This document shows, piece by piece, positions 43,974-52,527 of a stretch of 64,000 bases of DNA. The stretch covers positions 124,001-188,000 of the forward strand of contig NZ_JAMSLX010000007.1 in NCBI RefSeq assembly GCF_023806085.1, read 5' to 3'. The position numbers were made by a program, and so were the translations under genes. Origin of the DNA: Hephaestia sp. MAHUQ-44. Its GTDB lineage: Bacteria > Pseudomonadota > Alphaproteobacteria > Sphingomonadales > Sphingomonadaceae. Within the stretch, counting starts at the first letter, position 1. Every line of letters starts with the position of its first letter. Under the pieces are notes generated by a model that saw only the letters and a program-made list of their open reading frames with translations, did no database searches and was not told the origin of the DNA.

Positions 43974-44055
43974 CCGCACCGGCCCGCTCCCCCATTCCAC
44001 CTCCCATTCAGTATACTGCCGTCGGGAGGTGGGGTGGGGGAGTGGGCCGGTGCGG
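43974..44055. repeat. Palindromic intergenic repeat, copy 3 (opposite orientation)
   Basis: Arms 43974-44005 and 44024-44055 are complementary at about 29 of 32 positions. The loop TTCAGTATACTGCCGTC is the reverse complement of the loop sequence type in copies 1 and 2, so this copy is inverted. It lies between the converging response-regulator and CorA-type genes. Confidence 0.85.
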
Positions 44056-44067
44056 CGGCAATCAGAT

Positions 44068-45021
44068 TCACCTCCGGAACCAGTGCCGCTGCAGGAAATA
44101 GATGATCACCCCCGCGGCGATCGCGGCGCACACGCCGAAGATCGCATCGAACGCCCAGGGCTCTTTGGCATAAGGCAAATTCTCCACGTTCATCCCGTAA
44201 AGCCCGGTGATGAAGGTGACGGGCAGGAACACCAGCGCGACGATCGAGATCAGCAGCGACCGGCTGTCGATCTGTTCGGCGCGCAGATCGGTCAGCGCCT
44301 CGTGCATCAGCGCGGCACGTTCGCGGATACTGTCGAGTTCCTCGGCCATCCGCGCGGCGCGATCGGCGGCGGCGGCAAGATGGAGCCGATCGTCGTCGTG
44401 GAGCCAGTCGACCGGTAGTGCGGCCAGCTTTTCGAGCGCCGCGCGCTGCGGCGACAGGAACCGGCGATAGCGGATCGCCTCGACGCGCACATGCGTCACA
44501 TTGCGGCGCAGTTCGAATACATGATCGGCATCGAGATCGGCTTCGCAATCGTCGAGTTCGTCGCCCAGATCGGCGACCTCGGGGTCGAGCTCCTCGGTGA
44601 TTGCGGCAGCGAATTTGGCGATCAGATCGCCCGGATCGCCGATCTCGCCCGCGTCGATCGCGGCGACCACCGCATCGAGCGCGGTCAGCGGCTTGCGCAT
44701 CGCCGAAAACACGCGCGGCCCCGCCGCCCAGATCCGCACCGATGCCAGCGCGTCGGGAAGGTCCGCTTTGTCGGCGACATTGCCGCGCAGGTTGATGAAC
44801 GCGCCTGTGCCCACCGCCTCGCAGCGCGGCCGGCTCTCGGTCGCGGTCAGGGCATCGATGACATAATCGGGGAGCGCGGCCCTGGTGGCCAGCCAATCCT
44901 GCGCCTCGCGATTGTTGGTCGACAGATGAACCCAGATCAAATCGCCATCGGCGGCAAGCGCGGCTTCGGGATCGATCTTCTCGGGCACGCCCTTGATGAT
45001 GCGATACGCGAATCCGGTCAC
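44068..45021 (-). CDS. CorA/ZntB-family divalent metal transporter
   Basis: A 317-residue membrane protein with a large soluble N-terminal domain and two C-terminal helices; the GLYGMNVENL segment carries the GMN selectivity motif of CorA-type channels. The PLTALDAVVAAIDAG region and the acidic stretch near 140 fit the ZntB-like branch, so zinc rather than magnesium is possible. It starts with GTG overlapping the siroheme synthase stop by 4 bp. Confidence 0.85.
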   Translation of the reverse strand: MTGFAYRIIKGVPEKIDPEAALAADGDLIWVHLSTNNREAQDWLATRAALPDYVIDALTATESRPRCEAVGTGAFINLRGNVADKADLPDALASVRIWAAGPRVFSAMRKPLTALDAVVAAIDAGEIGDPGDLIAKFAAAITEELDPEVADLGDELDDCEADLDADHVFELRRNVTHVRVEAIRYRRFLSPQRAALEKLAALPVDWLHDDDRLHLAAAADRAARMAEELDSIRERAALMHEALTDLRAEQIDSRSLLISIVALVFLPVTFITGLYGMNVENLPYAKEPWAFDAIFGVCAAIAAGVIIYFLQRHWFRR

Positions 45022-45812
45022 GATGCGCTCTCGGGCATGTCCATCTCCAACACCACGGTCAGCCCCGGTTGTGGCGCAGCGGGAGCGGCGCCGCAAATCC
45101 GCGTCGCATCGGCGCGCGCGCGATCGAGGATCGCGGCCGCGACATGGGGGGCGTGGTATACCCGGTCGGCTTGTCCCAGCCACCGCGCCTCACGCAGCGT
45201 CAAATCGTCGGGATCGGCGGAACGCAGCCGGATCGTCGTCCGGCGCGCGGGCGTCGCGGCATCGTCCTCCAGCCACCGCGTCACGGCGTCAGCATCGCTC
45301 GCCATCGGATCGAGCGCTCCGCCGTCGCCCAGCGCCGCCCCCAGCGCGCGCCGCCGCGCACCGTCATCGGGGTAACGCGCGCGCATCGCCTCGCGCGCCG
45401 CGAACAATCCGCGCGCAAGCCCGCCGAGGGCTGCGGGCAGGATCGCCTCGATCCGCTGGCGCAGCGCCCCCGCCAGCCCCGCCGACGCGCCGCCGGTGCC
45501 GATCGCGATCAGCACCGGATCGCGGTCGACGATCGCGGGCATCGTGACGTCGCACCAATCGGGCCGGTCGACCGCGTTGACCAACACGCCCCGCGCGCGC
45601 AGCCGATCGACCGCGGCGCGTGCCGCCGCCTCATCCTCGATCGCGACGATCGCGAGCCGGGCGTCGGGATGATCTGCGACCACGATCGCGCCCGCGCGGT
45701 CGAGCAGCCGCCGCTTGGCCTCGGCCGCCGCGCCGTCGCCGAGCAGGATCACCGGCTTGCCTGCCAGCCTGACGAACAACGGCAGGCTGTGGAGGCTCAC
45801 CGCCTGAGCCAC
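45018..45812 (-). CDS. Siroheme synthase N-terminal domain (CysG/Met8-type), truncated methyltransferase tail
   Basis: Predicted to oxidise precorrin-2 and insert iron to make siroheme for sulfite/nitrite reduction. The 264-residue protein has the NAD-binding start FVRLAGKPVILLGDGAAAEA, the AIGTGGASAGLAGALRQRIE segment, and helices up to about residue 200. Residues 200-255 (ADPDDLTLREARWLGQADRV, then YHAPHVAAAILDRARADATR) look like the first part of the SUMT methyltransferase of CysG, without its GDPxxFGRGGEE part. The ATG at 45812 overlaps lysA by 16 bp; a GTG at 45800 would give a 4-bp overlap. Confidence 0.8.
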   Translation of the reverse strand: MAQAVSLHSLPLFVRLAGKPVILLGDGAAAEAKRRLLDRAGAIVVADHPDARLAIVAIEDEAAARAAVDRLRARGVLVNAVDRPDWCDVTMPAIVDRDPVLIAIGTGGASAGLAGALRQRIEAILPAALGGLARGLFAAREAMRARYPDDGARRRALGAALGDGGALDPMASDADAVTRWLEDDAATPARRTTIRLRSADPDDLTLREARWLGQADRVYHAPHVAAAILDRARADATRICGAAPAAPQPGLTVVLEMDMPESAS

Positions 45813-47059
45813 TCGGGCACGCGCTCGGCGGCGAGGATCGTCTCGGCGGCGATGCGGTCGGCGACCACGGCGTAGCGATCGCCATCGACCAATACCTCGG
45901 GCACCAGCGCGCGGCTGTTATAGGTCGAGGCCATCGTCGCGCCGTAAGCGCCCGCGGTGCGGAAGATCGCGAGATCGCCCGAGACGACCTTGTCGATCGT
46001 GCGGCCCATCGCGAAGGTATCGCCGGTCTCGCACACCGGCCCCGCGATATGGGCGACCATCGTCTCGCCGGTCGGGCGGACCGCGGCGAAATCGTGCCAG
46101 GCATCGTAGAGCGCGGGGCGCGCGAGATCGTTCATCGCCGCATCGACGATGACATAGGGATGGGTGACGCCGGGCTTGACCCAGATCACGCGCGTCAGCA
46201 GCACCCCGGCATTGCCCGCAATCACGCGGCCGGGCTCGAACATCAGTTCGACGTCCCAGCCCCTGGTCGTGCGGGCAACCATCGCGCCGTAATCGGCGGG
46301 GCTCGGCATCACGTCGTCGTGCTTATAGGGCACGCCGAGGCCGCCGCCGAGATCGACGCGGCTGATACGATGGCCCGCCGCGCGCAGCTCGGCCACCAGT
46401 TCGCCGACGCGCGTATACGCCGCCGCGAGCGGCGCGAGATCGCTGAGCTGGCTGCCGATATGGATCGCGACCCCGCGCAGATCGAGCCCGGGAAGCCCGG
46501 CAAGCCGATCGAACATTCCCGACGCGCGGTCGATCGGTACGCCGAATTTGTTCTCCTTGCGCCCGGTCGAGATTTTGGCGTGGGTGCCCGCATCGACATC
46601 GGGATTGACGCGCAGCACCGCGCGCGCGGTCATCCCCTTCGCCGCCGCGATCTCGGCGAGGACGCGGCCTTCTTCCTCAAGCTCGAGGTTGAACTGGCCG
46701 ATCCCGGCGTCGAGCCCGCGGGCCAATTCGTCGCGGGTCTTGCCGACGCCCGAAAAGACGATCTCGCTCGCGGGCATCCCGGCGGCCAGCGCGCGCGCCA
46801 TCTCGCCGCCCGAGACGACATCGGCGCCATAGCCCTCGTCGGCGAGCAGCCGCAGCACCGCGACATTGGGATTGGCCTTGATCGCATAGGCGAGATGCAC
46901 CCGCCCGAGCGGCAGCAAGGCGTCGCGGAACACGCGGGCATGGCGGCGAAAGGTCGCCGCCGAATAGACGTAGACGGGCGAGCCCACCTCGTCGGCGATG
47001 CGCGCAAGCGGCACCCGTTCGGCGTGGAGCGCGCCGTCGATCAGCGTAAAATGGTCCAT
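45797..47059 (-). CDS. lysA: Diaminopimelate decarboxylase LysA
   Basis: PLP enzyme making L-lysine from meso-diaminopimelate. The 420-residue protein has the PLP lysine (Lys61) in LAYAIKANPNVAVLRLL, the GGGLGVPY motif, EPGRVIAGNAG and the catalytic GPVCETGDTFA near residue 350. Full length. It overlaps the lipoprotein gene by 1 bp upstream, forming argH-lipoprotein-lysA. Confidence 0.97.
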   Translation of the reverse strand: MDHFTLIDGALHAERVPLARIADEVGSPVYVYSAATFRRHARVFRDALLPLGRVHLAYAIKANPNVAVLRLLADEGYGADVVSGGEMARALAAGMPASEIVFSGVGKTRDELARGLDAGIGQFNLELEEEGRVLAEIAAAKGMTARAVLRVNPDVDAGTHAKISTGRKENKFGVPIDRASGMFDRLAGLPGLDLRGVAIHIGSQLSDLAPLAAAYTRVGELVAELRAAGHRISRVDLGGGLGVPYKHDDVMPSPADYGAMVARTTRGWDVELMFEPGRVIAGNAGVLLTRVIWVKPGVTHPYVIVDAAMNDLARPALYDAWHDFAAVRPTGETMVAHIAGPVCETGDTFAMGRTIDKVVSGDLAIFRTAGAYGATMASTYNSRALVPEVLVDGDRYAVVADRIAAETILAAERVPEWLRR

Positions 47060-47295
47060 CAGTTCTCAGGCGGGAGGTCGAAGGGATCGGGGGCGCGCTC
47101 GTGCGACTCTTTCAGGAGTTCGTCGTCACGGCGCGGGCGGGTCTGGGGTGGCGGGGTCAGCAGTTCGCTGGCGGCAGGCCGCGCTTGCTCGCCATAAGCG
47201 GCGACGGGCAAGGGCTTGCCGTCGGCGGGTTTGAGCCCCGCCGCCGAGCCGCAGCCGGTCAAGGCGATCGCGGCGATCAGGATCGCTGGTTTCAT
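47059..47295 (-). CDS. Small lipoprotein between argH and lysA (LptM-like candidate)
   Basis: A 78-residue protein with a lipoprotein signal: [14 protein letters not shown] gives a clear LTGC lipobox with Cys15. The mature part is short, polar and proline-rich ([27 protein letters not shown]). In many proteobacteria a short lipoprotein of this type lies directly before lysA, where the E. coli representative LptM helps LPS-export assembly. The CGxxxGLKP start is similar, but the match is too short to be sure. argH overlaps by 4 bp. Confidence 0.72.
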   Translation of the reverse strand: MKPAILIAAIALTGCGSAAGLKPADGKPLPVAAYGEQARPAASELLTPPPQTRPRRDDELLKESHERAPDPFDLPPEN

Positions 47296-48674
47296 CGGCC
47301 TGCCTCTTCGTCGCGTCGTGCGCGCGCCGCGGCGATCGCCTCGCGCACCCGCACCGGCGCGGTGCCGCCAAGGCTCGTCCGGCTCGCCACCGACGCATCG
47401 ACCGACAGAACGTCGAACACGCGCGCATCGATCCGTGCGTCGATCGCGGTCAGCGTGTCGAGCGGCAGCGCGTCGAGCCGCACGCCGGCATCCTCGGCGG
47501 CCTTGACCGCGCGGCCGGTGATATGGTGCGCCTCGCGGAACGGCACCCCGGCCTCGCGCACCAGCCAGTCGGCAAGGTCGGTCGCGGTGGCGAACCCCGA
47601 TTCGGCCAGCGCGCGCATCCGTGTCGTGCGGAAGGTCGCGCTCTCGATCATCCCGGTCATCGCCGCGATCGACAGCCCGAGCAGGTCGTGCGCCTCGAAT
47701 ACCGGCGGCTTGTCGTCCTGCATATCCTTCGAATAAGCGAGCGGCAGGCCCTTCATCGTCATCACCAGCGCGGTCATGCACCCGGCGATCCGCCCTGAAT
47801 GGCCGCGCACCAGCTCGGCGGCGTCGGGGTTGCGCTTTTGCGGCATGATCGACGATCCCGTCGACCATTGGTCAGACAGCGAGACGAAGCCGAACGGCTG
47901 CGACGCCCAGATGATGAATTCCTCGGCGAGCCGCGACAGATGGAGCGCGGTCTGCGTCGCCGCCATCAGATAATCGAGCGCGAAATCGCGGTCCGATACC
48001 GAATCGAGCGAATTGGCGGTCGGCCGGTCGAAACCGAGCGCGGCGGCGGTGGCATGCCGATCGATCGGAAAGCCCGTGCCCGCCAGTGCAGCGGCGCCCA
48101 GCGGGCATTCGTTGGCGCGCGCGCGCGCATCGGCAAAGCGGCTGCGGTCGCGCGCGATCATCGCGTGATACGCCATCAGATGGTGGCCCAGCGTCACCGG
48201 CTGCGCGCTCTGGAGGTGGGTGAAGCCCGGCATCACGCTGTCGGCATGCTCGTCGGCGCGCGCGATCAGCGCGTCCTGCAGGCTGCCGAGCGCGGCCAAC
48301 ACCTCGTCGATTGCGGCGCGCGTCCACAATTTGAAATCGGTCGCGACCTGGTCGTTGCGCGAGCGCGCGGTATGGAGCCGCCCCGCGGCCGGGCCGATCG
48401 CCGCCGCCAGCCGCGATTCGGTGACCATATGGATGTCTTCGAGGGCGAGATCCTCGGGCACGCCGTCGCGCGCATAATCGGCCGCGATCGCGTCGAGCCC
48501 GTCACGGATCGCCGCGGCATCCTCGGCCGAGACCACGCCCTGCGCGGCCAGCATCGTGACATGCGCCTTCGATCCCGCGATATCCTCGCGCCACAAGCGC
48601 TTGTCGAAGGGGATCGAGGCGTTTATCTCGCGCATCACCGCAGCCGGGCCTTCGACGAAGCGCCCGCCCCACAT
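47292..48674 (-). CDS. argH: Argininosuccinate lyase ArgH
   Basis: Splits argininosuccinate to arginine and fumarate. The 460-residue protein begins with the conserved [13 protein letters not shown], has [16 protein letters not shown], and the fumarase-superfamily signature [19 protein letters not shown] around residue 280. An open extension upstream lacks family similarity. Its start codon overlaps that of the divergent thioredoxin gene by 2 bp. Confidence 0.96.
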   Translation of the reverse strand: MWGGRFVEGPAAVMREINASIPFDKRLWREDIAGSKAHVTMLAAQGVVSAEDAAAIRDGLDAIAADYARDGVPEDLALEDIHMVTESRLAAAIGPAAGRLHTARSRNDQVATDFKLWTRAAIDEVLAALGSLQDALIARADEHADSVMPGFTHLQSAQPVTLGHHLMAYHAMIARDRSRFADARARANECPLGAAALAGTGFPIDRHATAAALGFDRPTANSLDSVSDRDFALDYLMAATQTALHLSRLAEEFIIWASQPFGFVSLSDQWSTGSSIMPQKRNPDAAELVRGHSGRIAGCMTALVMTMKGLPLAYSKDMQDDKPPVFEAHDLLGLSIAAMTGMIESATFRTTRMRALAESGFATATDLADWLVREAGVPFREAHHITGRAVKAAEDAGVRLDALPLDTLTAIDARIDARVFDVLSVDASVASRTSLGGTAPVRVREAIAAARARRDEEAGR

Positions 48675-49305
48675 GGCATTGGAGTTGTCCTTGCGCGCGT
48701 TGATACCGTTTCTCCTCGTCGCGACCCTGATGGTCGGCGGCTGCGATAGGGCCAAGCCGGGCGCGGAGCAAGCAAGCGGCGCTTTGGCCGATGCCAATCA
48801 GGCTTCGCCCGACGAGGTAACGCCAAGCCCCGACGAGGTCGCCCCCGCCGCCGCGGCGGCCCCGGCGCAGAAACTCGATCGCAGCCACAAGGGCGCGGCG
48901 GCGCCCACGGTCGCCTTCACCGCGCCCGACGGCAAGACGGTGACGCTCGCCGATTTCAAGGGCACGCCGGTGCTGCTCAACCTGTGGGCGACCTGGTGCG
49001 CGCCGTGCGTCGCCGAACTGCCGACACTCGATGCGCTCGCGGTGCACAAGGGCGCGGCACTCCATGTGCTGACGGTCAGCCAGGATCTCGAAGGCAAGGC
49101 CAAGGCGGTGCCGTTCCTCAAGGACAAGGGCATCGCGCATCTGCCCGCCTATACCGATCCCAAGCTCGAATTCAGCCTCGCCTATCAGGCCAACCTGCCG
49201 ACCACGATCCTGTTCGACGCCGATGGCCGCGAGGTCTGGCGCCTGTCGGGCGGCTTCGACTGGATGGGAGCCGAGGCCGCCGCGCTGATCGCCGAGGCAG
49301 GCTGA
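48673..49305 (+). CDS. TlpA-like thioredoxin lipoprotein
   Basis: A 210-residue exported thiol-disulfide protein. After a hydrophobic N-terminus ([15 protein letters not shown]) with a lipobox-like Cys, it has an Ala/Pro-rich linker and a thioredoxin fold with the active site [18 protein letters not shown] and cis-proline region [15 protein letters not shown]. The WCAPC form is typical of TlpA/ResA reductases. The ATG at 48673 would overlap the argH start; a TTG at 48691 would be just clear of it and gives the same signal. Confidence 0.88.
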   Translation: MALELSLRALIPFLLVATLMVGGCDRAKPGAEQASGALADANQASPDEVTPSPDEVAPAAAAAPAQKLDRSHKGAAAPTVAFTAPDGKTVTLADFKGTPVLLNLWATWCAPCVAELPTLDALAVHKGAALHVLTVSQDLEGKAKAVPFLKDKGIAHLPAYTDPKLEFSLAYQANLPTTILFDADGREVWRLSGGFDWMGAEAAALIAEAG

Positions 49306-49505
49306 GCCGTCACCTGAACGTGTTGGGCACTTAATCGCCTCTGTCACCCAGACTTGTCCCGGGGTCCATCGTGCCCCACGCGACAGCCTCACAGACAGAG
49401 AGATGGAGGCTGAACCATTCCCCTTTTGGTCAACCTCGGGTGCTGGGGTGCGCAACGCGGTCACCTCTATGGCCGCGAGCGCCAGCCCTCGGCGCCAACC
49501 CGTCG

Positions 49506-50840
49506 CTAAATCACAATCTCGAACTGTGCCCCGCCCCCGGCCGCGTCGGTCACCTCGATCCCGCCGCCATGCGCGACCACGATCTGACGCGCGAGGTTGA
49601 GCCCCACGCCGGTGCCCTTGGCGCGCGTGGTGAAGAAGGGCAGGAACACGTCTTGCCGGATCGCAAGCGGCACGCCGGGGCCGTTGTCCGCGACGGTCAG
49701 CCGCCGCCCGCCACCCTCAATCGTCGTAATCGACAGCCGTAGCTTGGGGGCGGCGCTGTGCTGGTGCGCGGCCTCGGCGCCGTTCCTGAGCAGGTTGATC
49801 AGCACCTGTGCGAGCAGATCGGGATCGGCGTCGAGCGCAAGCCCCGCCGGGGCGATCCCGATTTCCACCGGCACATCGGGCCAGTCGGCGGCGAGCAGCC
49901 GTGCCAGTTCGGCCGCCCAGGGCGCGGCGGCGAACACCTGGCGCGCGATCACCGGTGGGCGCGCGACCGCGCGATAGCTTTCGATGAAATGCCCGAGGCC
50001 ACGCGTGCGCCGCATCAGCGTGCCCACCGCCATCCGTGCATCGGCGACGCGCGGATCGGCCTCGAGCGCGGGCGCATCGAGCAGGTCGCTCGCGGTTTCG
50101 GCGAGTGAGGTGATCGGGGTCAGCGAATTGAGGATTTCGTGCGTCAGCACGCGCACAAGATCGCTTTGTGCGGCCATTTCGATGCTGTCGAACGCGCCCT
50201 GCACCGGCTGGATGGTGACGACGCGGGTCTGGCCGTCGAGCCGTGCCAGTTCGGCCGAGCGCACGATCGCCCGCTCGGCGCGCCCGGCGAAGGTCAGCAG
50301 CAGCGTTTCCTCGCCGCCGCCTGCCGCGCCGGTCAGCCGCCGCGCGAAAGTCGATCCGTAAATCGCATAATCCTCGGCCTGCGCGCCCGAAAGATGCGCG
50401 GCGAACAGCCGCCGCGCCAGCTTGTTGCCCGGCGTCACCGCGCCGCGGGCGTCGATCGTCAGCACCGCGATCGGCATGTCGTCGATCAGCGCCTGCTGGA
50501 ATCGGACCTGTTCGGTCGCCGTATCGTGCTCGGCGCGCGCGCGGGCGATCGCCGCATCGAATGCCGCGCCCAACGCGTCGAATCCCGCGCCGCCGCCCGC
50601 CGCGAACCGCACGCCGGTGTCGCCCGCGTTGAGCGCCTCGACAAAGCGCGTCAGCATCCGGTTGGTGCGCGTCACATGCGCCCACAGCAAGGCGACCGCG
50701 CCGATGACGAGCAGCCCGGCCAGCACCCGTGCCGCTGCCAGCCCTGGCGTCAGACACGCGGCGATCAGCAAGGCGAGCGTGGCGGTCAGCAGCGCGATCC
50801 GCAGCACCAGCCCGATCAGGAAGCGCCGTTCAGAGGCCAT
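49506..50840 (-). CDS. NtrY-like sensor histidine kinase
   Basis: Membrane sensor for the response regulator that precedes it (11-bp overlap). The 444-residue protein has two N-terminal helices within residues 8-55 and almost no periplasmic loop, a HAMP/linker, a PAS-like region (about 110-215, with FQQALIDDMPIAVLTIDARG), the phospho-acceptor His234 in LTHEILNSLTPITS, and an ATPase domain with LINLLRNGAEAA, VADNGPGVP and GTGVGLNLARQIVVAHGG. With so little extracytoplasmic part, it may sense something in or near the membrane. The 200 bp after its stop hold no gene. Confidence 0.9.
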   Translation of the reverse strand: MASERRFLIGLVLRIALLTATLALLIAACLTPGLAAARVLAGLLVIGAVALLWAHVTRTNRMLTRFVEALNAGDTGVRFAAGGGAGFDALGAAFDAAIARARAEHDTATEQVRFQQALIDDMPIAVLTIDARGAVTPGNKLARRLFAAHLSGAQAEDYAIYGSTFARRLTGAAGGGEETLLLTFAGRAERAIVRSAELARLDGQTRVVTIQPVQGAFDSIEMAAQSDLVRVLTHEILNSLTPITSLAETASDLLDAPALEADPRVADARMAVGTLMRRTRGLGHFIESYRAVARPPVIARQVFAAAPWAAELARLLAADWPDVPVEIGIAPAGLALDADPDLLAQVLINLLRNGAEAAHQHSAAPKLRLSITTIEGGGRRLTVADNGPGVPLAIRQDVFLPFFTTRAKGTGVGLNLARQIVVAHGGGIEVTDAAGGGAQFEIVI

Positions 50841-52221
50841 GTTTCTCCATGCGCCGATACAGCGCGCCGCGCGACAGCCCCAGTTCGGCGGCGGCGAGCG
50901 AGATATTGTAGCCGTGTTTCCTGAGCGCCGCCTCGACCAGCCGCCGTTCGGCGCGATCGAGATTGAGATCGGCCGCCGCCGGTGCGACCACGGCTTCGGG
51001 GCGCAGGCGCGACGCAGCGGCGCCGACCGGGAAATCCTCTGCGCGAAGCGGCTGGCCGCCCGACAGGATCACCGCGCGCTCGACGGCGTGGCGCAGCGCG
51101 CGGACATTGCCCGGCCAGTCGTGATGCCTGAGCGCGGTCATCGCCTCGGGGGTGATCGCGGGTACCGGCTGGCCATAGCGTCTGGCGTAGAGGATCAGGA
51201 AATGTTCGAGCAGCTCGGGCACGTCCTCGCGGCGGTCGCGCAAGGGCGGCAGGTCGATCTCGACGGTGTTGAGCCGGAACAGCAGATCCTGCCGGAAATA
51301 GCGGTCGTCGGCGAGCATCGCGGGCGCCATGTTGGTCGCGGCGATCACCCGGATATCGACGGGAATCGGCGTGTTGGCGCCCACCGGCGTCACCTGGCGC
51401 TGTTCGAGCACCGACAGCAATTTGGGCTGGAGGTGGAGCGGCAGATTGCCGATCTCGTCGAGGAACAGCGTACCGCCGCTGGCCGCCTGGATGCGCCCGA
51501 CGCGGTCGCTTTTGGCGTCGGTGAAGGCACCTCTCACATGGCCGAACAGCTCCGAATCGATCAGATCCTCGGTGATCGCGCCCAGATCGACCGTCAGCAT
51601 CGGCGCGTCGGCGCGGTGCGACGCGCCGTGGAGCGCGCGCGCGACCAGTTCCTTGCCCGTCCCGTTCTCGCCCAGGATCAGCACATTGGCGTCGGTCGGC
51701 CCCGCGCGCGCGATCAGCGACTGGACGCGCGCCATCGCGGGCGAGCGCCCGAGCAGTAGCGTGCTCCCGGTCGCCGCGCCCCCGGCCAGCGGATGCGGGC
51801 GCCCGGCCGGTGCGTCGCGGCGCGATCGCCGCAGCGTCGCCGCGGTGCGCACGCTGGTCAGCAGTTTCTCGTTCGACCACGGCTTGGAGACGAAATCGGT
51901 CGCGCCGCGCTTCATCGCCGCGACCGCGACCTGAAGCCCCGCATGCGCGGTGATCATCACCACCGCCATATCGGGATCGTAGGCGAGCAGCCGGCCCAGC
52001 CACGCCAGCCCTTCGGCGGCATCGGTCGCGCCGCGCGCGAAATTGGCATCGAGCAGCACCACATCGGGCAGCCGCGCGCCGAGCATGTCGAGCGCGGCCT
52101 GCGGGTTGGGCGCGGTGAGCACCTCGGCGAACATCCGCCGCAGCAGCAGTTGCGCCGCGGTCAGGATGTCCTCGTCGTCATCGATGACCACGGCGAGATC
52201 GAATTCGGTTGTGCTCGTCAT
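50830..52221 (-). CDS. Sigma-54-dependent response regulator with GAFTDA loop
   Basis: NtrC-class activator, 463 residues. The receiver has Asp14-Asp15-Asp16, phospho-acceptor Asp58 (VVLLDANFARG) and Lys113; the AAA+ domain has Walker A GENGTGKE (185-192), sigma-54 loop GAFTDA (232-237, D in place of the usual G) and Walker B GGTLFLDE (250-257); a Fis-type helix-turn-helix lies at the end (YNISLAAAELGLSRGALYRR). The ATG at 52221 gives the usual receiver start. A palindrome for its own class of target sites ends 3 bp ahead of the start, suggesting autoregulation. Confidence 0.92.
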   Translation of the reverse strand: MTSTTEFDLAVVIDDDEDILTAAQLLLRRMFAEVLTAPNPQAALDMLGARLPDVVLLDANFARGATDAAEGLAWLGRLLAYDPDMAVVMITAHAGLQVAVAAMKRGATDFVSKPWSNEKLLTSVRTAATLRRSRRDAPAGRPHPLAGGAATGSTLLLGRSPAMARVQSLIARAGPTDANVLILGENGTGKELVARALHGASHRADAPMLTVDLGAITEDLIDSELFGHVRGAFTDAKSDRVGRIQAASGGTLFLDEIGNLPLHLQPKLLSVLEQRQVTPVGANTPIPVDIRVIAATNMAPAMLADDRYFRQDLLFRLNTVEIDLPPLRDRREDVPELLEHFLILYARRYGQPVPAITPEAMTALRHHDWPGNVRALRHAVERAVILSGGQPLRAEDFPVGAAASRLRPEAVVAPAAADLNLDRAERRLVEAALRKHGYNISLAAAELGLSRGALYRRMEKHGL

Positions 52222-52223
52222 CT

Positions 52224-52260
52224 TGTCCGCTCTCGTACAGGGGCTGCCCGTTTCCGGACA
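52224..52260. promoter_or_regulatory. Upstream activator site pair A (TGTCCG-N4-CGGACA)
   Basis: Two palindromes, TGTCCGCTCTCGTACA (52224-52239) and TGCCCGTTTCCGGACA (52245-52260), each one mismatch from TGTCCG-N4-CGGACA, lie 21 bp apart centre to centre. They are about 73 bp upstream of the -24 GG of the promoter at 52323 and immediately ahead of the response regulator start. Confidence 0.75.
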
Positions 52261-52322
52261 ATCAAGTTGTGTGCCAGCCGGGGGTATGACGCGGCCAATG
52301 GCGGAAAACCGTGGCAAGCGGT

Positions 52323-52340
52323 TTGGCACGCCGGCTGCAA
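52323..52340 (+). promoter_or_regulatory. Sigma-54 promoter of the 43-residue ORF
   Basis: TTGGCACGCCGGCTGCAA has an exact TGGCACG -24 element and CTGCA at -12 with GG-N10-GC. Predicted start is about 52350, followed by GGAGG at 52367-52371 and the ORF at 52377. Confidence 0.85.
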
Positions 52341-52376
52341 CGCTCGGCACGTCATGCCAAAAATTCGGAGGTTGTC

Positions 52377-52508
52377 ATGCCTATCATCGTTTTCCGCCGT
52401 ATCCTGAGCCTTATCGGCGCGGTTGCCGCGACCGCCTGTCTCGCGCTCGCCTCGGCGCCGCCGGTGCTGCCCGGCACGCCGTCGGTCGTCGTCTCGTCGG
52501 CCGCCTGA
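52377..52508 (+). CDS. 43-residue exported peptide of unknown function
   Basis: Not a family I recognise. A strong GGAGG site stands 5 bp before the ATG, and a sigma-54 promoter is correctly placed. The product has a basic N-terminus (MPIIVFRR), a hydrophobic stretch (ILSLIGAVAATACLALA), and a short tail rich in Pro, Val and Ser with possible signal peptidase sites at ALA or ASA. It looks like a secreted peptide of about 16-18 residues, or a small membrane peptide. It lies between a two-component system and an ABC exporter, so it may be the cargo, the signal or a leader peptide. Confidence 0.65.
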   Translation: MPIIVFRRILSLIGAVAATACLALASAPPVLPGTPSVVVSSAA

Positions 52509-52527
52509 ACGGCGCAGCGCGCCGTCG

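Noticed and set aside
49306..49505. Gene or regulatory element in the 200-bp gap after the TlpA-like gene
   Set aside because: It holds a CCAGACTTGTCCCGGGGTCC-like fragment of a common intergenic repeat and some purine-rich sequence, but no frame with a ribosome binding site and no promoter that I can support.
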